Assembly: GCA_037975125.1 (NCBI GenBank)
Contig: JAJQOW010000025.1
Span: forward strand, 293,501 to 357,500
Source: Latrodectus hesperus
Lineage: Eukaryota; Arthropoda; Arachnida; Araneae; Theridiidae
Reading direction: 5' to 3'
DNA length: 64,000 nt
The notes beneath the pieces were generated by a model. The model was given only the letters and a program-made list of their open reading frames with translations, did not search any database and had not been told where the DNA came from. The stretch's first letter is position 1. Each line of letters begins with the position of its first letter. Positions 44,980 to 56,832 of the stretch are shown piece after piece. Made by a program: the position numbers and the translations under genes.

Positions 44980-47260
44980 TGAAGTAAATGAAAATATTCA
45001 GGCATAGAATATTTTACCCCATTAATTATTAGAAAATGTAGTTTATGGTTTGAAGTTTGTTTGCATTTATTCATTTTTGTATATTCATTACAATTTTCTT
45101 ATACTCTTCTACTGAATTGAAGTTCTAGCCAATTTACATTTTTAATTGTATTTTTATTATTTATTATTGTATTATTTTACTTATTAGGTGTAAGAGAGCA
45201 TCCATTTCTTGAAAAAAAATTACTTCTTATGAAAACATAAGTTTGTTTACTTTTGTGTGTTTTCACAACTCCATATGAATTTGATTTTCCTTTGCTTTTA
45301 TTTAAAAATCCTTATATTTTATAGTTTTAAATATATATTTCTATTAATCAGCATTATCTTATTTAGGATTTATTGCTTGTCTATAAATATATAATGTATC
45401 ATTATGTAAGTTTTGTAAGAGTTTTATGTTTGACGAAGGAATAAGATGCTAAGAGCATATGACAGCTGAACCTGAACTATTTGATTTTGGTTCTTTTTTT
45501 TTCTACCACTAATAAATTTTACTGAAATGTGATTTGACTGATAAATGTTTTGCATAAAGCAAATATTAGTAATTTGAATTAACAGATAATTTCATGTTCT
45601 TTCTTAAGAAATAAAAGTCAGTTTTTTTCTTAAAAAAAAAAAAAAAAAAAACACATTTTTACTAATTATCAAATAAAAATTGCTGATTTTGGGAAATATG
45701 AATGAATTTTATAAAAATAGTTGATAGTCAAAATTTCCAGAATGATATTCTACAACACATTTTAATTTTTGTAAATATTTTCTTTCAGGTGCTGAAATAT
45801 ATAGGAAATGCTGAGTGAAGAAAATATTTATAATCATTGTAAATTATCAAAAATAGGCTCCAATTCCAAAATACTCATATAATACTTGAAGACAGCTGCT
45901 TGAGTTTTGATTTTATTGAAATATTAAGTTGAAAAATCGTCCTTGGCTATATTTCATCCTAAGCTATAAAATTATCCTTAGTTGTATTTGATTGATTTGG
46001 ATATCTTCATTGAATTTTATGCTGTAAAACCAATTTCCATATTTGGACAATCTTATATGTTCTTGGTATATTATACCATTTTAGCAATTTAATTTTATGG
46101 ATTGTCTTGAATTATAGTTGCATTTATTCCTTAAATAAAATATTATTCATCGAAAATATATCAAACATTTTTTAATTTATTTAAATATACAAGACTTGGG
46201 AAAGATGCTGGAAGAAACTTTTAATCCAGAAAAAAACTTGAGAACATATTCCCGTAAGGATTGTGCAAAAAATCAGACTAATGGTATGCACCAAATTGTT
46301 GTGGAAGAAATTACTGTGAACTCAAATGTTGATCTCAGTAATGATGAATCATTTTCATGTAAAATATGTCAGGAATCCTTTTCCCAGAAAGAAAGCTTAG
46401 AAACGCATTTGCTTATTCACTCTGGAAAAAAACTTCACTCTTGTAAAACATGTCATAAAACTTTTAATGAAAAAAGACGTTTAAAATCCCATATGTTTGT
46501 TGTCAATAAAAAGAAACTTCATTCTTGTGAGATTTGTCAAAAAAGTTTTAGCCATAAAAGCACATTAAAATCTCATTGGCTTACACATACACAAGAAAAA
46601 CCTTTTTCTTGTGAAAAATGTGAAAAAACATTTAGCCATAAAAACAGTTTTAAACGACATTTACTTGTTCACACTGAAGAGAAACCTTACACTTGTGATT
46701 TCTGTCAAAGAGCATTTCGCCAAAACAATACATTAAAAGCGCATTTACTTACTCATACTAAAGAGAAACCTTATGTTTGTGAAATTTGTCATACTACATT
46801 TAGCCGTAAAAACATTTTACGAACTCATTTTCTAGTTCATACAAAAGAAAAATCTCATTCTTGTATGGTGTGTCAAAAAACATTTGCACAACAAGGTGCC
46901 TTGAAAAATCACATGTTAACTCATACTAAAGAAAAAGCATTTTCATGTGAAGTGTGTCGAAAATCATTCAGTACAAAAAGTAGATTAAAGTCGCATTCTC
47001 TTATTCATACTAATGAGAAACCTTATTCTTGTAAAGTATGCCAGAAAGCCTTTCGTGCACAAAGCACTTTAAAAACGCATTTAATTGTTCACACTAAAGA
47101 GAAAGCTTACTCATGTGAAGTCTGTCAGAAACGTTATGCTTATAAAAAAGATTTAAATAGGCATTTGCAAACTCACGGTGAAGATAATATATCTTCATCC
47201 ACACATGAAGAAAATGTTCAAGAGCATGAGACATGTATATGAAATGGATTTGATATTTTT
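44980..47260 (+). repeat. Segmental duplication, right copy (zinc-finger block)
   Basis: Partner of 36240-38400, with collinear non-coding similarity upstream of the ORF and strong coding similarity. A poly-A run at about 45632-45651 is present only here. Confidence 0.8.
46205..47242 (+). CDS. C2H2 zinc-finger protein with ten finger units
   Basis: 345 residues from ATG 46205 to TGA 47240-47242, one uninterrupted exon. About 52 N-terminal residues lack a recognised KRAB, ZAD or BTB domain. Ten tandem C2H2 units follow, from FSCKICQESFSQKESLETH to YSCEVCQKRYAYKKDLNRH, joined by HTKEKP-type linkers. The second unit has its last His replaced (HMFVV), so it probably does not bind zinc normally. 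The family binds DNA in the nucleus; the target cannot be inferred here. An upstream exon is possible: an acceptor-like TTTCAG lies at 45784-45789. An in-frame TTG lies nine bases upstream, but ATG is preferred. It is the intact paralogue of 37594-38340; the mariner 490 bp downstream has not disturbed it. Confidence 0.9.
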   Translation: MLEETFNPEKNLRTYSRKDCAKNQTNGMHQIVVEEITVNSNVDLSNDESFSCKICQESFSQKESLETHLLIHSGKKLHSCKTCHKTFNEKRRLKSHMFVVNKKKLHSCEICQKSFSHKSTLKSHWLTHTQEKPFSCEKCEKTFSHKNSFKRHLLVHTEEKPYTCDFCQRAFRQNNTLKAHLLTHTKEKPYVCEICHTTFSRKNILRTHFLVHTKEKSHSCMVCQKTFAQQGALKNHMLTHTKEKAFSCEVCRKSFSTKSRLKSHSLIHTNEKPYSCKVCQKAFRAQSTLKTHLIVHTKEKAYSCEVCQKRYAYKKDLNRHLQTHGEDNISSSTHEENVQEHETCI

Positions 47261-47524
47261 TAAGAAATGTATTTTATCTTATAAAGTAATTAATTTTGTT
47301 GGAAGTCTACTTATGGCTTAGGATATGTGTGCCATTATGTAATTAATTAAATAATTTATTAAATGTCTTATTAAATAATTTAAATGTAATTAATTAAATA
47401 TTTTATTGCTTAATTTATATATTGCATATTGATATAAAACTTATTAGAACTGAACATTCATACTATCAAAAATCTAATGTCTTATTTGGATCTTCAACAA
47501 AAACACTTTGCATCATTTGTTTTC

Positions 47525-47530
47525 AATAAA
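47525..47530 (+). terminator. Candidate polyadenylation signal of right zinc-finger gene
   Basis: AATAAA about 280 bases after the stop; weak evidence in AT-rich DNA. Confidence 0.35.
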
Positions 47531-47733
47531 AAATATGTAATTGCAATATTGTCAAAACCTGTTTAATAAAATACATTCTCTTTTATTGAGTACTTTTTTG
47601 TGTTTAAATGTTCTTGTCTAAGAGCATGTTTTCATTAATTGCAACTGATTGTATGTTATAATTTTCCATTATTTTTTACAATTATTTTGAATTTTTGCAG
47701 AAAGATAATTATGTACTCACATATCTTTTCATA

Positions 47734-49024
47734 AGAGGGTTACTCTGAAATTTTTGAGTTACGTGCAGACGAGAATTTACAAAATAAAAATAACGGTTTA
47801 ATTTTAAAGTACAAAGTATTTTAACACAGAAGACTATTTTTTACTGACTTACTTCAGCTTGTTCAGTGTGGAATAAATATTAAACAGAGGAGAAAATGGA
47901 GTTGACGCAAGAACATTTTCGCGCTATGATTTTTTACGATTTCAAAGCAGGCTTGAATCAAGAAGAATGCATTCAACGGTTGCAATTAGCATTTGGTGAT
48001 GAATCTCCAGCTCGTGCTACTGTATTCAGATGGTTTAGAGAATTTAGAAGAGGTCGCAATTTTCTTCAGGATGAACACACAGGATGGCCGTCGTCGGCAG
48101 TAATCCCGTATAATGTGTCTACCATACGAAAAATGTTTATGGATGATAATCGCTGTACTTATCAAATGATACAGAAGGAACTTAACATTGGATCCTTACC
48201 CATACACAAAATCATTCATGAAGAATTACATATGAAAAAAGTAGTTTGCCGTTGGGTTCCCCATAATCTAACTGAGCATCAAAAAGAGGAGCGTGTCAAA
48301 ATCAGTAAAGAAGCTCTTAATATGCTGAATGATGGTGGCCACCGCATCATTTCTAAAATTGTAACAGGTGATGAAATGTACATACCGTTTTTTGACGTTC
48401 CAACACATCAAGAAAGCAAAGTATGTGTCTTTGAAAAGGATCCCACGCTGACAATGTTGAAAAAACAACGCGCACTGAAAAAAGTGATGTATGCCATTTT
48501 CTTCAGAAGTACGGGATTGGTCAAAGCCATCAAGTTGGAAGGACAGAAGACAGTAACAGCAAATTGGTATACCACTAAATGTGTTCCAGAAATTCTACAA
48601 GAACTGAATATATTAGGGGACTAATGCTTCATCATGACAATGCATCTTCACATACAGCCGGATTAACAGTTGAGTTTTTTTTAAACAAAAACAAATTAAA
48701 GTGATCGAACATCCGCCGTATTCACCTGGTCGAGCTATGTGCGACTTTTGGTTATTCTTTAATGTAAAAAATAACTTACATGGACGTCGTTTTCATTCAG
48801 AAGAAGAGATTGATGTGGCTATAAATGCATTTTTTCATCTATTTGAAGAATAGAATGGTTGAGGCTATTTGTCAAATATGAATGGCTTGAGGCATTTAAT
48901 CTGTGGAAAATTCGTCTACAAAAGTGCATTGATGCTGGAGGAGACTACTTTGAACACACCTAAAATTTTGTAAGTATAACTTTAAAAACTTAGTTGTATC
49001 TCAAAAATATCAGAGTGACCCTCG
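47734..49024 (+). mobile_element. Mariner element, plus-strand copy, inactive
   Basis: Ends AGAGGGTTACTCTGAAA and, reverse complemented, CGAGGGTCACTCTGATA, flanked by TA (47732-47733, 49025-49026). 1291 bp. Closely related to 30497-31758 and in the opposite orientation. Confidence 0.94.
47896..48853 (+). pseudogene. Mariner D34D transposase, frameshifted
   Basis: The ATG at 47896 opens a 242-residue frame: MELTQEHFRAMIFYDFKAG, a first helix-turn-helix, WFREFRRGRNFLQDEHTG, WVPHNLTEHQKEERVKIS and VTGDEMYIPFF (first Asp), up to LEGQKTVTANWY. A two-base insertion near 48610 relative to the other copy ends it at 48624. The frame then resumes MLHHDNASSHTAG-like, but a second insertion in the T run near 48680 precedes CDFWLF. 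Helix-turn-helix and first catalytic residue are intact; the protein as a whole is dead. Confidence 0.93.
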
Positions 49025-49026
49025 TA

Positions 49027-50213
49027 TATGATGTGATAAATTTATTATTAGAGAAACATTTTTATATTTCCTAACCAGCTGGGATAAGTGTGGTTATATA
49101 TTATTTTGCTTAAGTCGTGTTTGTATTTTTGTTTAGTTGTCTGATAATTTAAAATATATTTTAAATCTTCAGAGATTGATATACCAATTTTTAGCAAATA
49201 AACAACTTAGTAATCAATAAATTGAATTTATCCTGATTTTAAACAGTATATCATGATGAAGCAAAAATGGCATTGTGTTCAAATTGAATCATAATATCAG
49301 ATTTATTTTAAATAGCAAATATATGTTGTAAGTAATATATTTTGGACTTAAGAAATCATAATTACATGTCTAAGTTGCTTGGAAAGCCATCTATAATTAA
49401 TGGCAGAGGAAACATACTAATCATTCAAAGTGAATATAGAGTATAATATTGAAATAAACATAACCTATACATTTAGTCTTATTTAAATTTCTACAATAAG
49501 TTACCTGTTCGTCATAACTTGGGAAAGTTTTCTTGATATCTAATTCAATGAGAATTTAGAATGATGTTTGTTGGGAAATGTTTCTTATGGATAATAATGA
49601 CTTAAGTGACAAGAGACAGAAAGAGAGAGAGAAGGTTCATAGAAAATTATATTCTAGAACTGCTTTTATGAATTGAAACATATTGTTTGGTATTCTTTCT
49701 GTTTTATTTTATAAAATTCTTTGAAGAGCTTAGAGTACACCAATCCTCTCTTTCTTTTTGACTTTTACAGTAATATAACTGTGGATTTGTGTAATTTGGC
49801 TGGGCAATATAGTTTATGGTGGTAGTGAAAAGATGTGCTGTGAAATTGTACTGATTTACAATATTTTAAATTAGTGAATATAAAAATTTCTTCTCCAGTC
49901 TCTCTTAAACACGTTTGGTTAGCTATGATAAAATATTTGTAAAGAGATTTTCTTCTTTTGTAATATATTATATTAAAAAACTTAAATATGAGTCGATTTA
50001 TTCAAATTTAAAATCCATTTTCGTTCTCTTATGATTGAGCTTGATGCTGCCAATATCTATGGACATATCAATTTAAGTTATTAATATATTGATTGATTGA
50101 ATTGATGTACTTTAATCTTTGATGTAGACTTTCATCGGCATTAAAGCCTGTTGTCTCTATTATTTCAGAAATTTAATTTCTATTCAGAATAAGTCTACAT
50201 AGAGAAGGAATCT
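49027..50213. other. AT-rich spacer
   Basis: A short GA-rich tract near 49617-49634; nothing else recognised. Confidence 0.65.
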
Positions 50214-51000
50214 TCAAAATCTTGTCTGATTATTCACTATCATTTGTAGTCTTTCCTTGAAAGTCAGGTTATTGGCTAAAAAGTTCGCTTTCTGGACCCT
50301 ACTTTGATTTGTGTATTTGCTACAGTGAAATAATATATTGTCTATATCATTACAGACCCTATATATTTGACAAATTTCAGATTTTGTTAAATTGAAACGA
50401 TGTAAAAGAGCTTGAATAATTAACATTCGTGTTATAAATCTTCCCTTCGTCCTCCCTTCGAGATGTAAGAGGTTCATGCATAGTAGTTCCACACTGGTAT
50501 ATTTCCAATGATGTTATATTTACTAGATAAATGTATAGTGGCATAGGCATGATTTATGTTATTTCTATGGAATCCTTCAAATCTTCAGGTGAAAACCATG
50601 GAAGGTGAAATCTATATATCTGTTTCTGTTACTGATTTAGCTAATTTATCAGCTGTGTATCGTTTATAAAAATATTCTTGTGGACAGGAACTCAGATGAT
50701 CTTTAGGAGAGGATAAAATTTTGCTGCTTGGTATAACTTATTTCTTTAGCGAAGAATAACTTCAGGAGATCTGGTTGTAACCTTTTTTAGAGCCATAAGA
50801 ACAGATTTACAATCTGTGAAAATGTAATTCATTACCTTAAGAATCATTAAGACATCAATTGCTTAGCATATTGCTAGAGCCTCTGCTGTAAATACTTTTA
50901 TATTGTTAATTCAGAATCTGATTGCTTGATATGGAGACCATGCAGTGATTGTCATGATGTTAGTAGATTTGATACATCAGTTGAAATAATATGTATTGGC
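50214..51000 (-). pseudogene. LINE RNase H and C-terminal relic
   Basis: Minus strand from about 51000: WSPYQAIRF, KVFTAEALAI, NYIFTDCKSVLMALKKVTT, which is an RNase H domain with the AEALA glutamate and the TD(C)KS aspartate. It has many stops. Then from 50492, FITRMLIIQALLHRFNLTKS and DNILFHCSKYTNQS match the C-terminal segment after RNase H in Jockey/R1-type ORF2. A different LINE lineage from the copies at 26-29 kb, which lack RNase H. Confidence 0.75.
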
Positions 51001-51213
51001 TTAAATTGTACGCTGAGAAATTTCTCGAATAAAGGTAATATTTAAGCTTGTATAACGAATTACTATCTGTTTGAAAATTACACGCTCAAAGAAGGCGACA
51101 AAATTAGATTCGTGGCAGTTTTTCTCTTAAATTATCTTGTGGAGAATGTTTTGCATTTAATTTATCAAACAATATTATATTTAGCATTTTATACTTTACA
51201 TCGTCATGCTCAG

Positions 51214-51386
51214 GCCGAGCTGGCAGCCGAATGGTTAGCGCTCTTGCCTTCGGTTCAACAGCTCGTGGGTTCGAATCCCACCTTGGGCATGGATGTTTGT
51301 AGTGGTTCGGAATCCACTTTAAACCGTAGGTCCCGGTCTAATTAGCCCTCGTGTGCAAAAAATGACCGTTGAGCGACAAACAAACA
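51214..51386 (+). mobile_element. tRNA-derived SINE, family 1
   Basis: Exact 14-bp target duplication ATCGTCATGCTCAG (51200-51213, 51387-51400). Head GCCGAGCTGGCAGCCGAATG with A box, B box GGGTTCGAATCCC at about 51268-51280, then a body with GGATGTTTGTAGTGG and CTTTAAACCG, ending CAAACAAAC. Young copy. Confidence 0.95.
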
Positions 51387-51648
51387 ATCGTCATGCTCAG
51401 TCAAATGTGACTTCATTTTCAGCAACTTTTGATTTTACTTTGTCAAAGTAAATAATAAACTTTTCACTTAATGCCACTCTTCAAATGATGCTAAATGAAT
51501 AAAAGCTGTACTTTAGCTAACAATTGGGTCTTTTCTAAGTTTCAAGATGAGAAATAATAAATTTTTAGAAAAAAATAGAAATGCCTGCGAGAGAGATTTT
51601 GTATTATGAGGAAAGGTAGCTAATCGTTTTTCTTCCGCCGTTAAGTTG

Positions 51649-51824
51649 GCCGAGCTGTTAGTCGAATGGTTAGCGCTCTTGCCTTCGGTTCAACAGTTCG
51701 TGGGTTCGAATCCCACCTTGGGCATGGATGTTTGTAGTGGTTCGGAATCCGCTTTAAACCGTAAGTCCTGGTCTAATTAGCCCTCGTGTGCAAAAAATGA
51801 CCGTTGAGCGACAAACAAACCAAA
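51649..51824 (+). mobile_element. tRNA-derived SINE, family 1
   Basis: Same consensus as 51214-51386. Target duplication CCGCCGTTA (51635-51643 and 51825-51833), with five unexplained bases between the left copy and the head. The head has GTTAGTCG for GGCAGCCG. Confidence 0.92.
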
Positions 51825-51833
51825 CCGCCGTTA

Positions 51834-52726
51834 GGTATCTGTAAGCAATAAAGTGCCACAAATTTCGTCAATGATGTAACTATGTCATCAGATATTGCTA
51901 TTTACAAAAGGATATTTACTATAAAATTAAATTGAGTTTGCAGTAAAAGATACTTTTCCAGTTCTATTTTGACTATTTAGTTCGCAATGCATGTTTTATG
52001 CTGTTGTCATACCTTGATTTAATTTAATTATTAAATTGTAATTTTGATATTATAATTAAATTACAAGTTTGATACTTAAATTATAATTTTGAAATCAGTT
52101 TCTTCAAAATTATATGGTGACCTCTGCTTTTAGTTTCAAGAAAATTAATCATATTTTTATATTCAGAAACTATATCACTATGAATTTTGTGAAAGAATTA
52201 TTGAAATTATTTTTCGACTATGCTAAAAAATTACTAGCTTTATTAGTAAAAAAGTATAAGTACTATTTCTGCTTACAATAATTACACATTGCAAAAAGTA
52301 ATTAATGATTGCATATTTCACTGTGACATTTAAAGGTGTAAAACTTATAAGAGGAAATTTGAAATTAATGAGAAATTTCTATATTGAGAGAGAGAGAGAG
52401 ATTATCGAAAATTATATTGATCCGTGTGGGAAATATCAATACATAGTAATCCACTTGGTTCTGCCTGAGCGCTAGAGGGCGCTTGTTGCAATTAATATTT
52501 CTTATATAGATTTTAGTCACTTTTTGTTTGTCTCGCAATTGTAGAACTATGTTTCTCAGTTAGAGTCGATATAATCGGCCAAAAGAATTTCTTTTATATT
52601 ATTAAATGTTTGTTATATTTTCAATTGCGTATTCATTTAAATATCATAGCTGGAACTAGTTTAGTTTCTACTTTGCTTATGGTTGTTCGAATTGTGTTTA
52701 TTCTTCAGTCCGCGGTCATTTTTTAT

Positions 52727-52730
<4 letters not shown>
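51834..52730. other. Spacer
   Basis: AT-rich with a (GA)n tract at 52386-52400. Segment 52430-52480 is less AT-rich. No gene recognised. Confidence 0.6.
52386..52400. repeat. (GA)n microsatellite
   Basis: 15 bp of GA repeat. Confidence 0.9.

Positions 52731-52812
<82 letters not shown>
52731..52812. repeat. (TA)n microsatellite
   Basis: 82 bp of pure TA repeat. Confidence 0.98.
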
Positions 52813-52814
<2 letters not shown>

Positions 52815-53268
52815 AATTTCTTAATCCAGGATTATTATAGATTTTAAAAACATCGAAATGAAAAATTTTGGATAATTTGTCTGTAGTTTCTCGTTTTGAT
52901 TTTTCTTTTCTATTTTAAACGTGTTCAGTTTTGGAAGCAATATTGCTAAAGATTTGATTTGAAAACTAATTATTTAGAAGAAAAGTATTTTTCATGATTT
53001 TGTTTAAAAAATGAAAACATTTTTATTACTGGTAAAAATCACGAATGGATTTTTCATCGCTGACGACACTCTGACATTCGATGATGAACTTGTTTGTTGC
53101 CGTTCGAAGAATTCCATTTGAAGGCAGGCACCAAATAAGTATCGAGAAGTTGGATTTGCGACGCCGTCTCAATACGATATGATGTAGATTAAACGTTATA
53201 TGAGGTCATGGGTATTTTAAACCAATGAGAATTGTAATAAAGTAGTGTACAAAGTAGTGTACTAATTT
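52813..53268. other. Spacer
   Basis: 53040-53210 is compositionally more complex, perhaps old transposon DNA; nothing identified. Confidence 0.5.
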
Positions 53269-53301
53269 TACACTGCTCGCCACCTTGAATGCAACACCGT
53301 G

Positions 53302-53484
53302 ATTGTTTGTTTATTTGTTTGTCGCTCAACGGTCATTTTTTGCACACGAGGGCTAATTAGACCGGGACTTACGGTTTAAAGTGGAATCCGAACCACTACA
53401 AACATCCATGCCCAAGGTGGGATTCGAACCCACGAGCTGTTGAACCGAAGGCAAGAGCGCTAACCATTCGGCCGCCAGCTCGGC
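53302..53484 (-). mobile_element. tRNA-derived SINE, family 1, minus strand, inside the Tc1 element
   Basis: Exact 11-bp duplication GCAACACCGTG (53291-53301 and 53485-53495), which is Tc1 terminal-repeat sequence. Head GCCGAGCTGGCGGCCGAATG on the minus strand, B box intact. Confidence 0.95.
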
Positions 53485-53700
53485 GCAACACCGTGAAGGA
53501 AGCATGCAAATAATATGAAATTTACAACAGCATTAGCGGAGATGTGATATGCTAATGATTAGAATTTCAGCGCAGACGAATATTACGCGCGACTGTGGCG
53601 CCACTTCAAAGCGCTATTTATGGCTTTGAGATTTCGACGATTTCAAGTTCGGCAATTGTGTTTTCCTAGTGTTTTTTTTTTAAAAAAAATAACGATCAAT

Positions 53701-54700
53701 TATGCTTCGTAGAAAACCGTGATCATTTTTTGAGCAAGTATCCGATTTCGACAGAGGAAAAATAGTGGCCTACCGAAATTGTTGATTATCTTTCAGGGAA
53801 ATCGGTAGTCGTGTTGGATAGAACCAGACAATTTCAATGCGGATATGAGGTCGTTGGATGCAGGAGGGTACGATAGACCTACGTGTTCGATTGCATCCAC
53901 CTTAGTGCACCACTTCACGTGATGACAGGCAAATTATGCGCATGGCAGTGACGGATCGCTCAGCAACATCACGAACCATAACACAACACATTCAGTCTGT
54001 AACGCATTATCCAGTGTCTGCGGGTACCATTCGACGCCACTTACTGCAGAGTGATCTATCTGCAAGACGTCCATTGCTTCGTCTACCCTTGACGCAGAAC
54101 CATAGACGTCTCCGCCGCCAATGTTGCGGTGAAAGAAGGATGTAGATGGCAAAATAGAATGAAATTGTCTCTACTGACGAGTCATGCTTTTGTCTGCAAA
54201 ACTACGATGGTCGCATTCAAGTCTGGAGACACCGTGGAGAAAGACGCTGAACGGCTTCTGCTTTGGGTATTATGGTATGGGGCAAGATTGGATATCACTC
54301 TCCTATTCCTCTAGTACGCATTGCCGGTACTTGAAACATCTCCGAGGTGTTGGAGCCAGTTGTACTTTACTTTCAGGTCTTGCCCCCAGCCATATTTCAA
54401 CAAGATAATGCGTGACCACACGTGACACGCGTTGTCCAAATTTATTTCATCAATCGCCAGATTGAATTGCTTTCGGCTCGCTCCCCGGATCTTTCTCCGA
54501 TATAAAACAAGTGGTTCATGGTTGCTCAACGATTGATCCAGTTTATATTCTCAGTTGTCACACCAAATCAACTTTGACAACGTGTTTAAGCTGCTTGGTC
54601 TGCTGTACCCTAAGAACACATCCAAAGTCTTCTTGAATCAATGCCGAGGCGTGTGTCAGCGGTGATCTCCAACAATGGCGGTTACTCTGGCTACTGATTT
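53701..54700 (+). pseudogene. Tc1 transposase relic
   Basis: Many stops and frame changes. Recognisable pieces in order: SDFDRGKIVAYR; the MRMAVTDRSATSRTITQHIQ segment and VSAGTIRRHLLQSDLSARRP (paired-like helix-turn-helix region); VSTDESCFCLQNYDGRIQVW (first Asp); GIMVWGKIGYHS; FQQDNA (second Asp); SPDLSPI. Tc1 family is supported by DE/QQDNA/SPDLSPIEN-type motifs. Confidence 0.85.
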
Positions 54701-54775
54701 TGCAGCAACCACACTTCACAGAAGTCTATAAATTTAATCATTTGATACTTGGTCAGCATGTTATCTATAAAATAA

Positions 54776-54958
54776 GCCGAGCTGGCAGCCGAATGGTTAG
54801 CGCTCTTGCCTTCGGTTCAACAGTTCGTGGGTTCGAATCCCACCTTGGGCATGGATGTTTGTAGTGGTTCGGAATCCACTTTAAACCGTAAGTCCCGGTC
54901 TAATTAGCGCTCGTGTGCAAAAAATGACCGTTGAGCGACAAACAAACCAAACCAAACC
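54776..54958 (+). mobile_element. tRNA-derived SINE, family 1, inside the Tc1 element
   Basis: Exact 13-bp duplication ATCTATAAAATAA (54763-54775 and 54959-54971). Full head with A and B boxes; tail ends in ACCAAACCAAACC repeats. Confidence 0.95.
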
Positions 54959-55026
54959 ATCTATAAAATAAATTTTGTTGTGATATCTCCTTTCTTGGTG
55001 TTGCAATTTGGGTGGCCAGCAGTGTA

Positions 55027-56828
55027 TATATGAAGCTTATTATTTCCGATGATTATTATACATTAAGAGACTAATCCATTTTTTCGGTTTAATTATTTAT
55101 TTTGATTTGTTTCTTTCGAATATTATTTTCTATATATAGGATTTTTTACGCATTGTTGAGAGCTTCTGAAAATTACTTTTTCCTGACACAACCACATTTT
55201 CTCATATCTCATTAAAGAAAAAAATTTTGTTTCCATTTTTTATATTTACACTGCAGTAACTTTTTGCACAATAAAATTGCTGAATTGCCTTTTATTGCAT
55301 GTGTTTAATTGTTTAGTCTTCTTTTTGTAAAAGAATTAGCTTAAAAGAGTTAAGTCAGTTTTTTCTATTACCATCGCATTTTTTTCGTAAGTTGATTAAT
55401 GTTAACAGAATATTTATGTAACGTTTTCAATTCCACCTATAAACATTTATTCATTGAAAACTAAAAATTAAAAGTGATTTCTCTCTCTCTCTCCAAAGGT
55501 AAAAGAGTGTATTTAAGACTATTTAAACATATTTTTAGATATAAACACTGTGTTAAATAGTAATTTATGTAGTTATATAAATACATAAAATATTCTTTGT
55601 AGTGTCAAACACGTTTTCAAGCATAATAAATGAGTTGAGAGTATATAATTTACTGTTGAAAAATTTTATTCATATTTTTATTTGTCGAAAAGTACTGAAT
55701 AAAATGCGTAATATAATACCCCCATTAATATTTTAATAACATTAATTTGGAGTTTCATATAAATTGTTCCCTTTCCTAAAAAAAAAAAAAAAAAAAAAAA
55801 AGAGATTTTGATAAATTATAAGTAGGTCTTTCAAACATCTCTTTTCCTTTAGAGATGGGGGTGGGGAAGAATTAATTTATGTGAATAAATATTTTGCTTT
55901 TTTTATTGTAGATTATAATTATATTTTAGATAACTTACAAAATTTATTTTTCTTTTTTTCATGAATAATATTGTTAAATGTTAATCAAAACCCTGTTTAT
56001 ATCCTAGATAATTTTTCACTTTTTATTTTATTTAAATTTTATAGGTGTAATTCTAGAATATAATCTCTTTTAATTTCTTATAAAATCTTAAAGAAGCATA
56101 TATTTACTTAAAAATGTTAAATATTAGAGGTTTTTTGACATTTTATTCATCAAAATAATATATATAGTTTGATTAGTAACTATTATGAATTTTTGTTGTC
56201 TTTCTACTGAGAGGTCATGTGAACGTGGTTACAGAGAAATATTAGTTATTCTCAATTAGGATTATTAATAGAATGATAAATTTCTTCCATTAGATAATTT
56301 TTAAAAATTACCTAATTTAAAATTTGTAATTTTAAAAAAATGTCGTAATAAAATTAAGCATATTGCCCAATATTTTTTTGAAAATTTTCGCTACTTCCGT
56401 TGTTAACGGTAAAATAATGATACTGCGTGTATAAATTGGTTTTTATTGATATCACGTAATAAAATGAAAAAAGTGGAAGAAAAGAAAAATATTTTAGTGT
56501 TTATAATCTGGAAAGGTTGAAATGTAAAATTTATAGATTAAATAACCAAGCTTGATTTACTGACATAAAATATAATTTTTAAATTTACTATTACGATTTT
56601 GTTTTCAGAAGTCAAATTGTTTCGGCTGGCAATATATAAACACATAATTCACCTTAATTTGATTTATTTATTCAATTTTTCTATTGCTATGATATCAATA
56701 AACAACTAAAATTAACCAGCAATCGAAAAAAAAAAAAGAAAAACAGAAACAGGTAAATAATTTTTTTTTTACTTTTTATTAAAATTTTTGTTATATAAAT
56801 ATACTATCTATATGCTTAAGAATTTTAT
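55027..56828. other. AT-rich spacer
   Basis: Contains a (CT)n tract at 55480-55493 and a poly-A run at 55779-55801; no gene recognised. Confidence 0.7.
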
Positions 56829-56832
56829 TTAA

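Larger units (their letters stand above)
53271..55024 (+). mobile_element. Tc1-like DNA transposon carrying two SINEs
   Basis: Terminal repeats CACTGCTCGCCACC and, reverse complemented at the right, CACTGCTGGCCACC, each followed by an AATGCAACACC / AATTGCAACACC block. TA on both flanks (53269-53270, 55025-55026). About 1.75 kb, reduced to about 1.35 kb once both SINEs and their duplications are removed. Confidence 0.92.

Noticed and set aside
51214..51290. Functional tRNA genes at SINE heads
   Set aside because: They have A and B boxes, but the acceptor stems do not pair well and each is followed by a SINE body and target duplication; the heads at 34700-34773 and 60458-60535 were rejected for the same reason.
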